The notes beneath the pieces were generated by a model. The model had not been told where the DNA came from and did not search any database. It worked only from the letters and a program-made list of their open reading frames with translations. From positions 27,586,001 to 27,650,000 of the forward strand of contig NC_079875.1 in NCBI RefSeq assembly GCF_029227915.1: DNA of 64,000 nt. The letters are read 5' to 3'. Positions 20,237-31,837 of the stretch are shown one piece after another. This DNA comes from Hydractinia symbiolongicarpus (Eukaryota > Cnidaria > Hydrozoa > Anthoathecata > Hydractiniidae). Each line of letters opens with the position of its first letter. The first letter of the stretch is position 1. The translations under genes were made by a program, and so were the position numbers.

Positions 20237-20712
20237 TATCTTGTATCAATACGAAAAATAGCAAATATATAACACTCGTCAATTTGAAATGCCTCGTTTA
20301 TTGATATACGGCTAAAATAAATAGAACCTGAGACGAGATTCTCGTCCCTAAATGACAATTATCTTGTATAAGTACGAAAAATCGCAAATATATGACACTC
20401 GTCACTTTGAAATGCCTCCTTTATCAAATTTGCGACTAAGATATATAGAACCTGAAACGAGGTTGTCGACCCTAAGTGATAATTATCTTGTATCAATACT
20501 AAAAATAGCAAATATATAACACTCGTCTCTTTGAAATGCCTCGTTTATCAATTTTACGGCTAAAATATATAGAACCTGAAACGAGGTTGTCGACCCTAAA
20601 TGACAATTATCTTGTATCAATACTAAAAATAGCAAATATTTAACACTCGTCTCTTTTAAATGCCTGGTTTATTAGTTTTACGGCTAAAATATATAGAACC
20701 TCTCTTTTAAAT
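20237..20712 (+). repeat. Dispersed satellite block, about four units
   Basis: Direct-orientation copy of about 3.8 units of the ~124 bp satellite, beginning at ttatcttgtatcaatacg and ending at aatatatagaacct, inside otherwise unique sequence. Units are more diverged from the main array and share variants such as aaaaatagc. Confidence 0.92.
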
Positions 20713-21256
20713 TCTTTTTACCTAGTGCTGCATCTACTTCTCCACATTGATGTTTTTTTCCTAAGCATGTGAATATAAATAATTAGTTTTTACAAAGAAA
20801 ATTTGGTATGAAAGAGAAAAAGAGGAATGAGTAATGATTACCTATGATTCTCTGGATAGCTTCATCCTTTTTCTAAAAATACTGGATTGATCGTGATTTT
20901 CTGTATGAAGATGCAGACTGTCTGATCCTGAAAACAGTTTCCATTGCCTTGCCACTTCCGTAACATTTGCTTTCCAAGGACGTTTTTATTCTGCTGCTCC
21001 GCTGTCTTAATTTCTTTTTTTCTGCAAATCAGACTTGGCCTCAACTAAATTTACAGATCTAATTAAATGTGAGGACTTTAGTGAAGGGTGTGTCATATAT
21101 GCTATCCCACTTCGAATTTGTTGATTTAAGTGTTCCTTCTGCATTAATTTTCATATATTTCATGTCATTTTTTGTTACTGTATTTCAAATGAGATGGTGA
21201 CAGAGCTGTCTCCTGTTTTTTTCTTATTTATAGGTGTGCTTATTTTATTAGGTGTG

Positions 21257-21989
21257 TTAGCACTCACCAATTCTGTCCTGATGGATGTGTTTATATCTAT
21301 TGGTATTTAAAGGTGTATTTATGTTCACTGCTTCTGGTGTATTTCGCTTGCACACAATTGGTGTGTTTATAGACATATTTTTATTTAACGGTGTGTTTGT
21401 ATTGATAGCTGTATTTGTAATACTGTCTAATGTGTTTGTTATGTCCAAGAAAACTTTTTTTGATGTTTTATATTTTTTATTTCGGCGTCCAGTTGCAGTA
21501 GGAAACGTATTTTTTTCCTTTAGTTGTAAAAAAGAACATCCTTCACAATTATGGATTGTGTGTGTATTTTTTTCTACATTGCTGAATTTGTTCCAAACAT
21601 CTCTGGAATAGTCCTTTAAGTACTTCACCCTGATATTGCCATGCATTTTCTTTTTCTAACAAAGGAAACAAGCTCTCTAGCCTTCCTGTTAAAGTGAGAT
21701 TTCTTCAAGTTTACACAAGAAGGGAACATAAAAATGAAGGCATTGTATCTGACACCTTCATGGTGGTAACTTACACTCTGGATCTCACGTAAAACCTCTC
21801 CTCGCATAAAGGCGCATTAAAAATAATTTGCCATGCAACCATGGAATGAATTTCTCTGCCTCCAATTCCCGCTAAATATCCGCCATTTCTATTAAAAATT
21901 CTCCCGCGCGTTTTACATCTGCTGTCATCACGGAAAAGTTCCGACGCAGGCACGGCAATAATGTCAAAACCGTGAATTTTTGCCGACAC
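21257..21989 (-). CDS. Possible two-exon hypothetical gene with NTP-rich repeats
   Basis: On the minus strand an open stretch (about 21989-21777) ends at a good donor (cagagtGTAAGT). A pyrimidine-rich acceptor (tttcctttgttAG) precedes a second open stretch to the stop at 21257. The second exon encodes K/N-rich sequence and then four irregular repeats containing N-T-P (NTPLNKN, NTPIVCK, NTPEAVN, NTPLNTN). Not recognised. The start codon is uncertain, and the low-complexity composition means it may not be a real gene. Confidence 0.25.
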
Positions 21990-24430
21990 ATTCTATTTCT
22001 GACAAATATTCTTGTGAAAGTGACGGAAAAGCATGATCGCACTATGCGCGTAGGACTTACGACATATTTTGTTGACGTAATTCATCCACAAAATGATTAC
22101 GAACGGTAAAAAAGCCGTTCATAGATTGTCGTATTTATATTTTTCGAGATATTCGCGAAAAGAGGATTGTTCAAAAACCTTCAAATCAAGGCTGTGACGT
22201 CATAATATTTAATTTACATTTAAAACACCTTTTTTCAGGAAGCCCTAAAGTCTTGTTAACTATTGGACATTTATCTGTTATTGTGACTAGTACCCTTAAA
22301 GTGCGCCGATGAATTTAACAAATCCCAGACATTCCGTAAGTTGCCCTAGCGACTAAATTATTTGTTCGAATTAACGAATGTTCGGATTATCGGAAGTTTA
22401 GAAAAAACAAGAATTTTAATAAACGTTTATAGGTTTTATGATAATATAACTTTATTACAACTTTGCTACAACTTTTTCTAAAAATATTTTAACGTCGTTT
22501 GCTTGGAGATGGGCAAGGCCTCCAAATTCCTTGTAAACTTCATTTTATTGGAAATGTCAATTTAATTGATAAATGTTCATCAAACCTTTTCTCACTAGAT
22601 GCAATAGGAGATGTTGCAGCTAGTTACAAAAGCTAAAACACAAACAAAGCCGTATTTATCTTAAAACAGACAGAATTGTCCATTTCAGTTGTTGAATTGA
22701 ATACTTAAGTTCTTAAAGTATTTCTGTTCACATGAATTTCTATGAGTCATTTAACGCCGTTTTATGAACAGCATGTAGGATTATCATTTTCGGCTAGAAG
22801 CGCTCTAGTATTGGTTTTTATTTTTAGAATACGTTTTTCGACAGTACTAAAATTATTATTTTTTAATTTAAATAATTATTTATCTATCTTTCCTGTTACT
22901 TTCCTATAAACATATAATTCCACGGTGCATTTCTGCACACAATAAACATGTGCTATTAGTCTAGATGAACAAACAAAGGGCCAGGATGAGTACCTCGGTA
23001 CGCAAGGAATTGCGAGAAAGCTTTAACAGGACACAAATCACCCTTAATTTTACTAAACTTAATTTGAAATATTTTCCTAAAGAGATCTGCCTTACAGTTT
23101 CACTGGTACATCACATGACATATTTTATAAAACATATTTCATATTCAGTAAAATCTTTGTAGTTGACATCGACCGAACAATTGGATTAAAAACTTACTCT
23201 GTATCCACGGACAAATATGGATTCCATCTTTTGTGCGTGTTTTCCAAGAAAAAAAAACCGTGAAGCTGGTCACGTTACAGTTGTCGATGTCCGTCTATTC
23301 TTCTCCACGCCAACATTTTCTTGTTGTTTGTACCGTAAACCAAAAATTAAAGCAATTAATATTATTGACAGTTAAAGTTTGCGATGCTTTCCACGCGACC
23401 AAAGACCGAGAGTTGCGAAGTATACGACACGTCCATTTATACTATTCTGATGCGCATGCACATAACCCGAAACGTCGGGATTACATTACAGTGCAGAATC
23501 TGAAAAGAAACTTCGATCCCGACTTATCGCAGGACGTCGGAAACAGCGCTTTTTCACATCTTCCTAACAATAAATTAAAACATAAAAAACAACAGTATTG
23601 GAGTAAAGAATGTAGCAAAAGTTTTCCGTTATTTTTTGAACAATTTTTAAATGTTCGAGAAATGTTGTTTTTCTTGCAGTTTGGTAGGATAGAGAAAGAT
23701 GCCCTAAAAATCGTGGCCTGTCTTTGTTTTCGCCGAACGACAAATTAAAGAAGAATCCGGCTGGAATTTAAAATTAGTGGTACACACACACTTTCGCAAC
23801 CAAGTTAACGGACATGCGGAATAACCAGTGTGAGCTATGTACAGAATATAAACTTCTCTTAGCTGATCCATGAAGGCTAATAATTCGCCGATGCGAAAGT
23901 ACTTTGCGAATCCTTACACGCATAACAGTATAAATCTCATGCGCATTAAGTTTGCAATGTCTCCGTAATATGCAATTATATCTTTAATTATGTCGACTTT
24001 CTTATCGAACGTTTTACTGACTAATCGTTTTGCACAGGCTAACGTAACAACTGAGTGGTCTGTTGGCGACGAAAAACCTCCATTCCATGCGAAATACCCC
24101 AAAAGTGCTGAAATTTTTGTACTTATTGAACTTCCTTAAAATAAATGCATACCCATATTTATGTCGGCAGGACAACGGTTGGTTGACTTCTGTATATTTA
24201 CAGCTCCAATCTACCCATCTTTGCCATATTTTTTCGTATTTAAATGTTTCCTTCGCATAACCCGCTTGTAAAGGTTGAGGTAAATTTGCTGCTTTCGACT
24301 TAAGTGCAGTGTTTTGTATCGCGTCTAGGTTTTCCGAAATACCAACATTGATGTGATCTGTTCAGAATAAAAAAATGTAAACAAACCAATGTTTTAGAAA
24401 AATTAACCCTTAGTGGTTCTTGATGTTGCT
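21990..24430. other. No convincing gene
   Basis: AT-rich intergenic sequence. The longest ORF (23233-23748, +, 171 codons) has no recognisable domain and composition like its surroundings. A short ORF at 22965-23162 is similar. I see no transposon termini here. Confidence 0.4.
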
Positions 24431-24437
24431 TGTATAT

Positions 24438-24575
24438 ACGCCCACCTGGTAATTTAAACCAAACGCCTGTCCAGCGTTTTACAACAAACGCCCATCCGGC
24501 AGTTTCTCACATCCCCCTATCCGGCATTTTCTCACATACGCCCGTCCGGCAATTTCATGCATACGCCCGTTCGAT
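24438..24575. repeat. Minisatellite of ~28 bp units
   Basis: About five imperfect units of the type acgcccgtccggcaatttc separated by short variable parts. It is markedly more GC-rich than the surroundings. Confidence 0.7.
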
Positions 24576-24599
24576 TTTACACCCGTGCAGCAATCGCCC

Positions 24600-25190
24600 C
24601 TGTGTCAAATTCTTTGCAGAGTATATAACAGTTAATTTTTAGTGTGTATTAAATTCTACAAACAAAATAAAAGATTTAAACTTGGCGAGGCCTTTGAAAC
24701 AGATTACAAAGTCGTAAATATGGGTTTTGTTGGGAGTCAAAAATGGGCAGAAATATGATGATTGACACATAGGGTTTAATAATATGCCTTAGTTGTTGCA
24801 AATTTTCAGGTGATTCAGAACATCATCCACCAAGATGGGGGCAGGGGGTACAACTAATTAAAAAAACACTGAACCAATTGTATGTAAACGCGTTAACACC
24901 AAGCGGATTCGGACAATAATATTTTAAGTTTAAGTTGTCAAGTTTCTTATTTATGTCTTTGGCGAAACGATCGATTGTTATAATGTGAAACTTGTGTTGA
25001 ATGTAATTAAATGATCCGTAATCTATCGCCCAGTTGCCAGAATCAATATTATTGATAAAAAAGCTGCTCTGTTATTGACCTAGAATTGGTTGAAATGGGG
25101 TGTTTGATGACATATATAAAGGTGTTCCTTCTATATTTATTACAAGCTTGATATTTTCAGCGGAAATGTAACGTCGCAGTTGCAACTTCG
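24600..25190. other. No gene seen
   Basis: AT-rich sequence without open frames or recognisable element. Confidence 0.4.
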
Positions 25191-25197
25191 ACCTAAC

Positions 25198-25334
25198 GTT
25201 GCTGCAGCGTTGTTTTTTAGTAGCGGTTGCAACGTAATATTACGACCAAAATCTGATGTTGCTGCAACGTTGTTTTTTAGTAGCGGTTGCAACGTAATAT
25301 TACGACCAAAATCTGACGTTGCTGCAACGTTGTA
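25198..25334. repeat. 60 bp tandem repeat with TAATATTAC palindromes
   Basis: Two full 60 bp units (25198-25257, 25258-25317) and a partial third, almost identical. Each full unit holds the 12 bp palindrome cgtaatattacg (25233-25244 and 25293-25304) and the words ttgctgcaacgttg and gcggttgcaacg. A reading frame crosses the repeats by chance, as 60 is a multiple of three. Confidence 0.85.
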
Positions 25335-25340
25335 TAGTGG

Positions 25341-27608
25341 TTGTGGAAATTACTTACGAAAATTATATTTATGAAGATTTGTTTGAAGACACAGATATCT
25401 TATCGCCGTGACTTTACGTCAAAGAGAGAAACACAGGTCCGTAGCAGGAGACGCTTTTTTTTGGCACAGTATGATGCATTCCGTTGGTGTTGCTTAGACG
25501 CCAGACAAAATCTTGAAACTTAACTTCCTTGATTTCCTAAAAATGCATTCTCTGCATAAGTTTTGTCCCCATTATCGACAAAAATATTTGGGAGCCGTGT
25601 CCCCTAACCCCTACGCTGCTACGGCCCTGAAACATAAGACCTTGGGAACGAGTTTGTCTTTTTATTTTGGCCAGTCTGACTTAGAGTAGTGTTAATAATA
25701 TGTATATCTAAATGTTGCATGGTAAGTGCGACCACGATACAATCCGGCGCGCTTGTTACAATGAGGGCTCCCTATGAGCTTTATTTGAAACATGAAATAT
25801 GTTTGATGGGTGTCCTGGTTATGTTTATTTGTTTTTATTCTGTATCAATTTTTTTACTGCAAAGTTAGTTTTATAATTGTTAGGATATTAACTTGTTTTT
25901 TAATGAACTGGATGAGTTTTTTTGCTAAGAAAATCTAGGATCATCTGACTGGCAGTCTTAAAACTTCTAAAGGATAGCAAATAAAAACAAACCTAGCACA
26001 CCCACAAAGTTAGTAATTTTACATTAAAGAATTTTAAGGTGCTTTATACTCACTAGTTAAAATTAAAAATATCTTGTTGAGGCAGTCTACTGATCGTGTT
26101 GCAACAACTCCAGAGTTTGAAAGAAACAGAGAGCATAGAAGAATGTGACAAGTATATAATTGGCGAACAAAGATTACTTCGAATCAATGGTGAGATTTTT
26201 AAAAACCTAGTGTTTGGAATAATATTGATACATAGTATAAATATTGTATAAATAATAAGCCATTTTCATCCGAATATTCAAGCATGTAGTTTCACTCACC
26301 CTAACAAACATTATTAAACTATGAAGTTTTTACCGGAGTAAGATGTGGCCAAGCTTGGTAAACAACTCACAGATAAATTAAAATGGCTTCCGAAGCGATT
26401 AGTAACATTGTTCAATTTATACTCAGGGTTTCCGCTGAGTCATTCGTTCGCGTCTAAGCTTTTGTTTGAGAGAAACTCATTTTAGTAACCTCTAAGAAGA
26501 AACCTTTTAGCCTATTCACAACAGCACACCACAACATTCTGCCCCTCGACCTTACTGAATGTGTGATGTGAGTCTAATCCCTTAAGATCTAGATACATCT
26601 CTCGCCTTCAGTTTTATAATTCCATATGAATAACTCATAAAAAGCGATCTTTCACAATTCAGAAAATATCAGCCTGGCCAAGTTTAATTTATTTTGGTCA
26701 CTTCGGCGCTCCAGGTAAATATGTCACCAGGTAAATATGTCACACGTGACATATTATTTCAGCCTCACTTTAGTGCCTATCATCCACCATCTAATATAAA
26801 CAACCGAAGCGAGAGACCGCATGCTTTTTGTTGTTCATTTGGTGTTGGGAAAGGAAACTAATATTTATTTATTTTATAGAAATTAGTTGCAAATAAGAAT
26901 TTTTTGTCAAAATTTTAGTTGATTTTTAATCGGACAGTACCTTTAAGAAAACAAAAATTATAAAAAAAAACATTTTCTCATCCCATCTTGTGAAAATACA
27001 ATGAGCATAGAATATAATCAAAGTTATCTTTTGTTGGTTGAATGTCAATCTAAAATTATACTAAACAAGTTAAATCAATAGCGTTACTTTTGACCACCAT
27101 TGGTAAGGTCACTTTAAGTTGATTCTTTTTTTCATGGTAATTTGTTGCAATGAAACTAAAATGTGCGATGCGTAATAAAAAAAAATAGTTATGTGGTTAA
27201 ACAATCAAAATAACCTTTTTAAATTGGAGAAGAATAACTTGAAGCTAGTTACATTTTTTTAGTGAGACAAATTATTATTATTATTTCTTTGGAACTAAAA
27301 AATATAAACTGTGTGAGTTATGCGAAAATACATAGAAAAATATGCTTGTCGTAACATCCTCCTCTGTTGTTATTTATTATTATTTTATTATTTATTTATT
27401 GTTATATATTTATTATTAATTTGTTGTTCCGACCATACATTCTGGAAAATTTATTTTTATTTTGTCGACCAACAGACCGTAAGTTGCTATCAACTTCACC
27501 CGTAGAACAACTAATTAATTTGAAGTCACCTTAGCCATACAACATTCGGGGAAGGCTCAAAATTGAGAACTGTGAGCGTTAAATTAAATTATGACTTTTA
27601 TGTTAAAG
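25341..27608. other. No gene seen
   Basis: AT-rich sequence, apart from a small inverted repeat near 26720-26755. A (TTA)n-like stretch at about 27365-27425 is low complexity. Confidence 0.4.
26718..26755. repeat. Direct repeat and 9 bp hairpin
   Basis: ccaggtaaatatgtca is repeated directly twice. The second copy runs into a hairpin with arms aatatgtca and tgacatatt around cacg. Confidence 0.6.
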
Positions 27609-28899
27609 GATGACCAGACGCTGGCAAAAACAAAGGGAATTAGTACAGAAAGCAATTCTGATGTGCTCAAAGGTAAAGAAAAGATACAAACAAGTTTAGA
27701 AAAACTAAGTATGAAAGATCAGTCTTCTGTGAATGTAAGTTTTATTGATTCTGACAATTTTAAGTTTAATCATACCACCATTCAAAAAGAGATGAATAAA
27801 ATTTAAGACAAACTGTAATCGTTGAGTTAAATTCTGACTTATATGTTTAAGGGTGTCCAGACACAGGTGGAAAAAACAAAGGGGCTTGATATAGAAAGAA
27901 AACTTGACGTGCTCGGATGCAAAGAAGAGATACAAATAAGTTTAGAAGGACCAAATATGAAAGATCAGTCTTCAGTGAATGTAAGTTTTATTGATTCGAT
28001 AATTTTAAGTTTAATCATAAAGCCATTAAGCATACAACATTAGATGAAGGTGCTCAACACAAACACTTTTCGCGGTAAAAAAACTATCACTTTCACGAAA
28101 GTTTCTTTTGTAAAACATGCAAAGTTTTTTTTCTGCGAAATATGGAACTTTTTTAGAAAAGGCAAAAGTTGATTCCCCTCAAAAACTAAAACAATTTATC
28201 TCCCTTTTTTGTTTAAACATCAATATACATAATATCGTCAATCTTAAACTATAATGTCATTATTTTCTATATATATGAAACTTTCAAATTCACAAAAGTT
28301 TATTACTGCGAAAATTTCTAAAAAGACTGAAGCACGAAAGTTAATTTCTGAAATTTTGCATTGATTTTGGTACCTCGAAAGTTTTTCCCTTAAAGTATGT
28401 AATATAAAAACAATGGATCAAAATTGAGAACTGTAAGCGTTAAATTAAATTATGACTTTTATGTTTAAGGATGACCAGACGCCGGCAAAAACAAAGGAAA
28501 TTAGTATAGAAAGCAATTCTGATGTGCTCAAAGGTAAAGAAAAGATACAAACAAGTTTAGATAAACTAAGTATGAAAGATCAGTCTTCTGGGAATGTACG
28601 TTTTATTGATTCTGACAATTTTAAGTTTAATCATACCACCATTCAAGCACACAAAATTAGGCGAAGGCTCTTTACTCAAATGTGTATTGTAAATTAGATG
28701 AAGGCACTTGGCCCAAATATATAATAAACAGTAGGTCAAAATTTAGAACTGTAGGTGTTACTTAAGTTATAACTGATTATTCAAGGATGTTCAGATGCTG
28801 GCAAAAACAAAGGGGCTTATTGAAAGCAATTCTGATGTGCTCAAAGGTAAAAAAGAGATAAAAACAACTTCAGCAGAACCTAATCAGTCTCCATTAAAT
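27609..28899 (+). repeat. Four tandemly duplicated exons
   Basis: Exons 27609-27734 (126 bp), 27852-27980 (129), 28470-28595 (126) and 28786-28899 (114) share the plan G(D/V)-Q-T-x-A-K-T-K-x-I-x-x-E-x-N-S-D-V-L-K-G-K and end before GTAAGT or GTACGT. All lengths are multiples of three and the flanking introns are also similar, so exon and intron were duplicated together. Splicing in or out of any exon would keep the frame. Confidence 0.75.
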
Positions 28900-29482
28900 G
28901 TAAGTTTTAAAGTCTGGTGATTTTTTAGTTTGTTCATTAGGCACACAAAATCAGGTAAAGGTGCGTGGCTTTATACTCTTAAATGTACGCAAATATATCA
29001 AAAAAATTCGGTGATAAAGGTGTGTATTTATCACAGTATTTCTCTCTTTTTACCTCCCAACTTTATGTTTTAGACAACTATTCTAAATGATTCGGGTGTT
29101 CATGGTGACTTTCCGAATGTTTCTGATACTGATGACGATGATACACACATAGACAAGGTAAAAGATGAATGATACTGATACTAAGCTCTCTTTTCCAATG
29201 TGTTGCTGGAAGTTAGTAGATGTTTTTTCCTTTAAAATAATTTTTGAAGTTATACAAGGCAGCAAATTCGTTTCTCATAGATGGAGGAAGATGAGGATAG
29301 TGGTGATGATGACAAGGATTCTGACTTCGATGTATCCAGTGAAACTATCTCAAGTGAAACAGAATTTTCAACTAGTAGTGACTATGAGTATAATAGACCT
29401 GTATCACCATCACATAAAGGGAAAAAATCATGTCAACCTAGTAAATTCAAAAAATCTGATCTGTTAGGTCATAATGCTACGG

Positions 29483-30399
29483 GTAAGAATTGATTTTTTG
29501 TTTTAATTTGCAGAAAAAAAGAATGCACACATTTTTATTAAAATTCAACAATTAAAGATTGCAAAATAGAACTCTAAAATATTTTTTAAGTGAAATTTAA
29601 TGCTTAACCTCCTGTTTCTAGCTTGATAAAGTTACTTACATGGACAAATTTGTTGGATAGAGCTTGAAACAATGATCAAAATGATTAGGTTCAGACACTT
29701 TTATGAGCAGTTGTGAAGTTACTTTAAAGGAAGAAACTTTTGCATAAAATACTTTGCAATTTCGCAATTCTTTTGCTCAAATCGTGAAAGTTAGGCTCCT
29801 CGAAAATTTCCAGAAAGCAAAAGTTTATTCCTGCAAAATAGGTTGACATTATGTTAGCATTCTTTTTTGAAACATGGTATTGTTTTACATAGCAACTAGC
29901 AGTTTACTGAAACACTGAGACAAATGTTGTTGACACCACCACGAGTTTCTCATTTAAAGTATCATGGTTTCTTTTTTACCAAGGATCTAGTTGTAAAAAA
30001 ATGTGAATTTGTTTTGGTTTAGTCCATATCACTTGAAAGTTAAGTGTAAAAGCTGTTTCAAACATCATTTTGAAAAATAAGATGTGATTAATTTTATCAT
30101 TTTACTTGATGAGAATGTTATTAAATTTAATGATGCATTCTGTCTTAAATTTTGCGCACCCTTGTTTAGCCTGCACAAAAATTATTGGAATTGGAAAAAA
30201 AATATGGGTGGAAGAAATCTGGAATAGTAAATAATCCTAAGCTAATGCTTGATCTGTTCTCAGCATAGATATTGTACTTTTTATGTCAAGTTTACAATGA
30301 ATACTACATTGTCCTGTTGTATAAAAAGCAAATTTAGCCTTTCTTAACCGCGCAAAAGTTTAGGCCACGAAAATTAAATATATATTTATTTATTTTTAG
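29483..30399 (+). other. Intron of the tyrosine recombinase-like gene
   Basis: Between donor gGTAAGA at 29483 and acceptor tatttttAG before 30400. The exon phases on both sides agree (phase 1). No element was recognised in this 917 bp. Confidence 0.6.
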
Positions 30400-31837
30400 T
30401 AATAACAGTGCCAGTTGCATTAAAAACAGAAGAAGGAGACCGCATTTATGACAGGAGGCATTACTGTTTGTATTGTGGAGAAGCAAGCTCCAAAATTGGC
30501 AGGCATTTGGAGAAACATAAAAATGAGCCAGATATTGTAAAACTAATTTCTTTAGATAAAAAGAATGACAAGAAGGAACGAAGTTCATTGATAGATAAAA
30601 TACGTTTCAGGGGTGATTTCTATCAAAATTTAAAGGTTTTAGAACTAGGAGGAGAGCTGATTGTTTATCGCAGGCCAGCTGAAGGGATGAAAGTGTCATA
30701 CAAGGATTATGTGCCATGCAAACATTGTCTTGCATTTTTGTTCAAAGATGATCTGTGGCGACATGTAAAAAAGTGTGAGTATAGAACAAAATCAAGATCG
30801 GATGATGCAGAATCTGAAAAAAGATGCCAATATCAAGCCGAGATGTTATTATTTCCTAACAAGGCCAAGTTGACTGATTTAGAGCTAGAAGAATTTGTGG
30901 TACGTAGAATGAGGCGAGATGAAATAACAGATGCTGTTGTTGATGATCGCCTAATTCTGACATATGGGTCATTCTTGCTCAGTGGGAAGGGTGCTAGGAA
31001 GTCAAATTATATTTCTCAAAATGTGAGGTTGATTGGGCGTTTACTGCCCTGAAGCAAATTCATCCTGACAAAATATCATTGATTGGATTTCTTCAGCCAC
31101 AATATTTTGACGCTATTATGAACTGCACAAAAGATCTTGCAGGGTACTCTCTTAAAAATGAAGATGGAGAAGCTGTGCCGTCCTTTAAAATCCCTTCATT
31201 GCCCTTAAAGATGAGTTATGCGTTGAATACAATTTTAATGTTATTAAAGGGCATTGGCTTGAGAGAAAAGAATGATTTGTACTTTCGAGACTCGGATAAT
31301 CTTTTATCTCTTTACAAATCGGAGTGGCATGTAAAATTATCATCAGCATCGTTGAGGACCCTCGGTACGATGGCCCTGAAGGTTCATTGTGCGCACTCAC
31401 AAATTTGTGCACACGCACATTTTTTACTCAACGCACACCATTCTAATATATTTTTGTATGCATGCATGACTTTAAAATATACGCACGCGAAATTTTCCAC
31501 GCGCGCCTCGAATTTGAACTTCCACGCACCTGAATAGACCCGCATTCAATAACCCGGAAAAAGTCACTGGGTCTGGATTTTATACATTTTCTCGACTACG
31601 AAAACAGAGCAGCCACTTTCACTTTCATGCATGATACTGAACAACATTGTCGAGGTAAAGTGTGAAGCTTTTATGTTATCTTTTTGCTGGCTATTCATCA
31701 CTCTTTTTCCATCTAAATCCTTATCAAATCAGAGGTTTATGCTTTAATGTGCTCGAACTTTGATATAAGGATGGTGGCTTTAATTTTATGCTTGTCAGCC
31801 AGGGTGTATTTATTGACATTTTTTTCTCTTTATAAAA

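Noticed and set aside
21285-21611. Plus-strand hydrophobic ORF of 108 codons
   Set aside because: Antisense of the N/T/K-rich minus exon; hydrophobicity follows from T-rich codons.
23233-23748. 171-codon plus ORF
   Set aside because: No domain, no splice signals of a convincing kind, and composition equal to the flanking intergenic sequence. Kept only as a remark.
25233-25304. Geminivirus-type replication origin
   Set aside because: Only the nonanucleotide is present; no stem with a loop exposing it, no iterons and no Rep gene. Listed as a low-interest observation only.
31185-31418. Minus ORF at the left end of the IS3EU element
   Set aside because: Crosses the transposon border and lies antisense to the recombinase exon; by-product of the inverted repeat.
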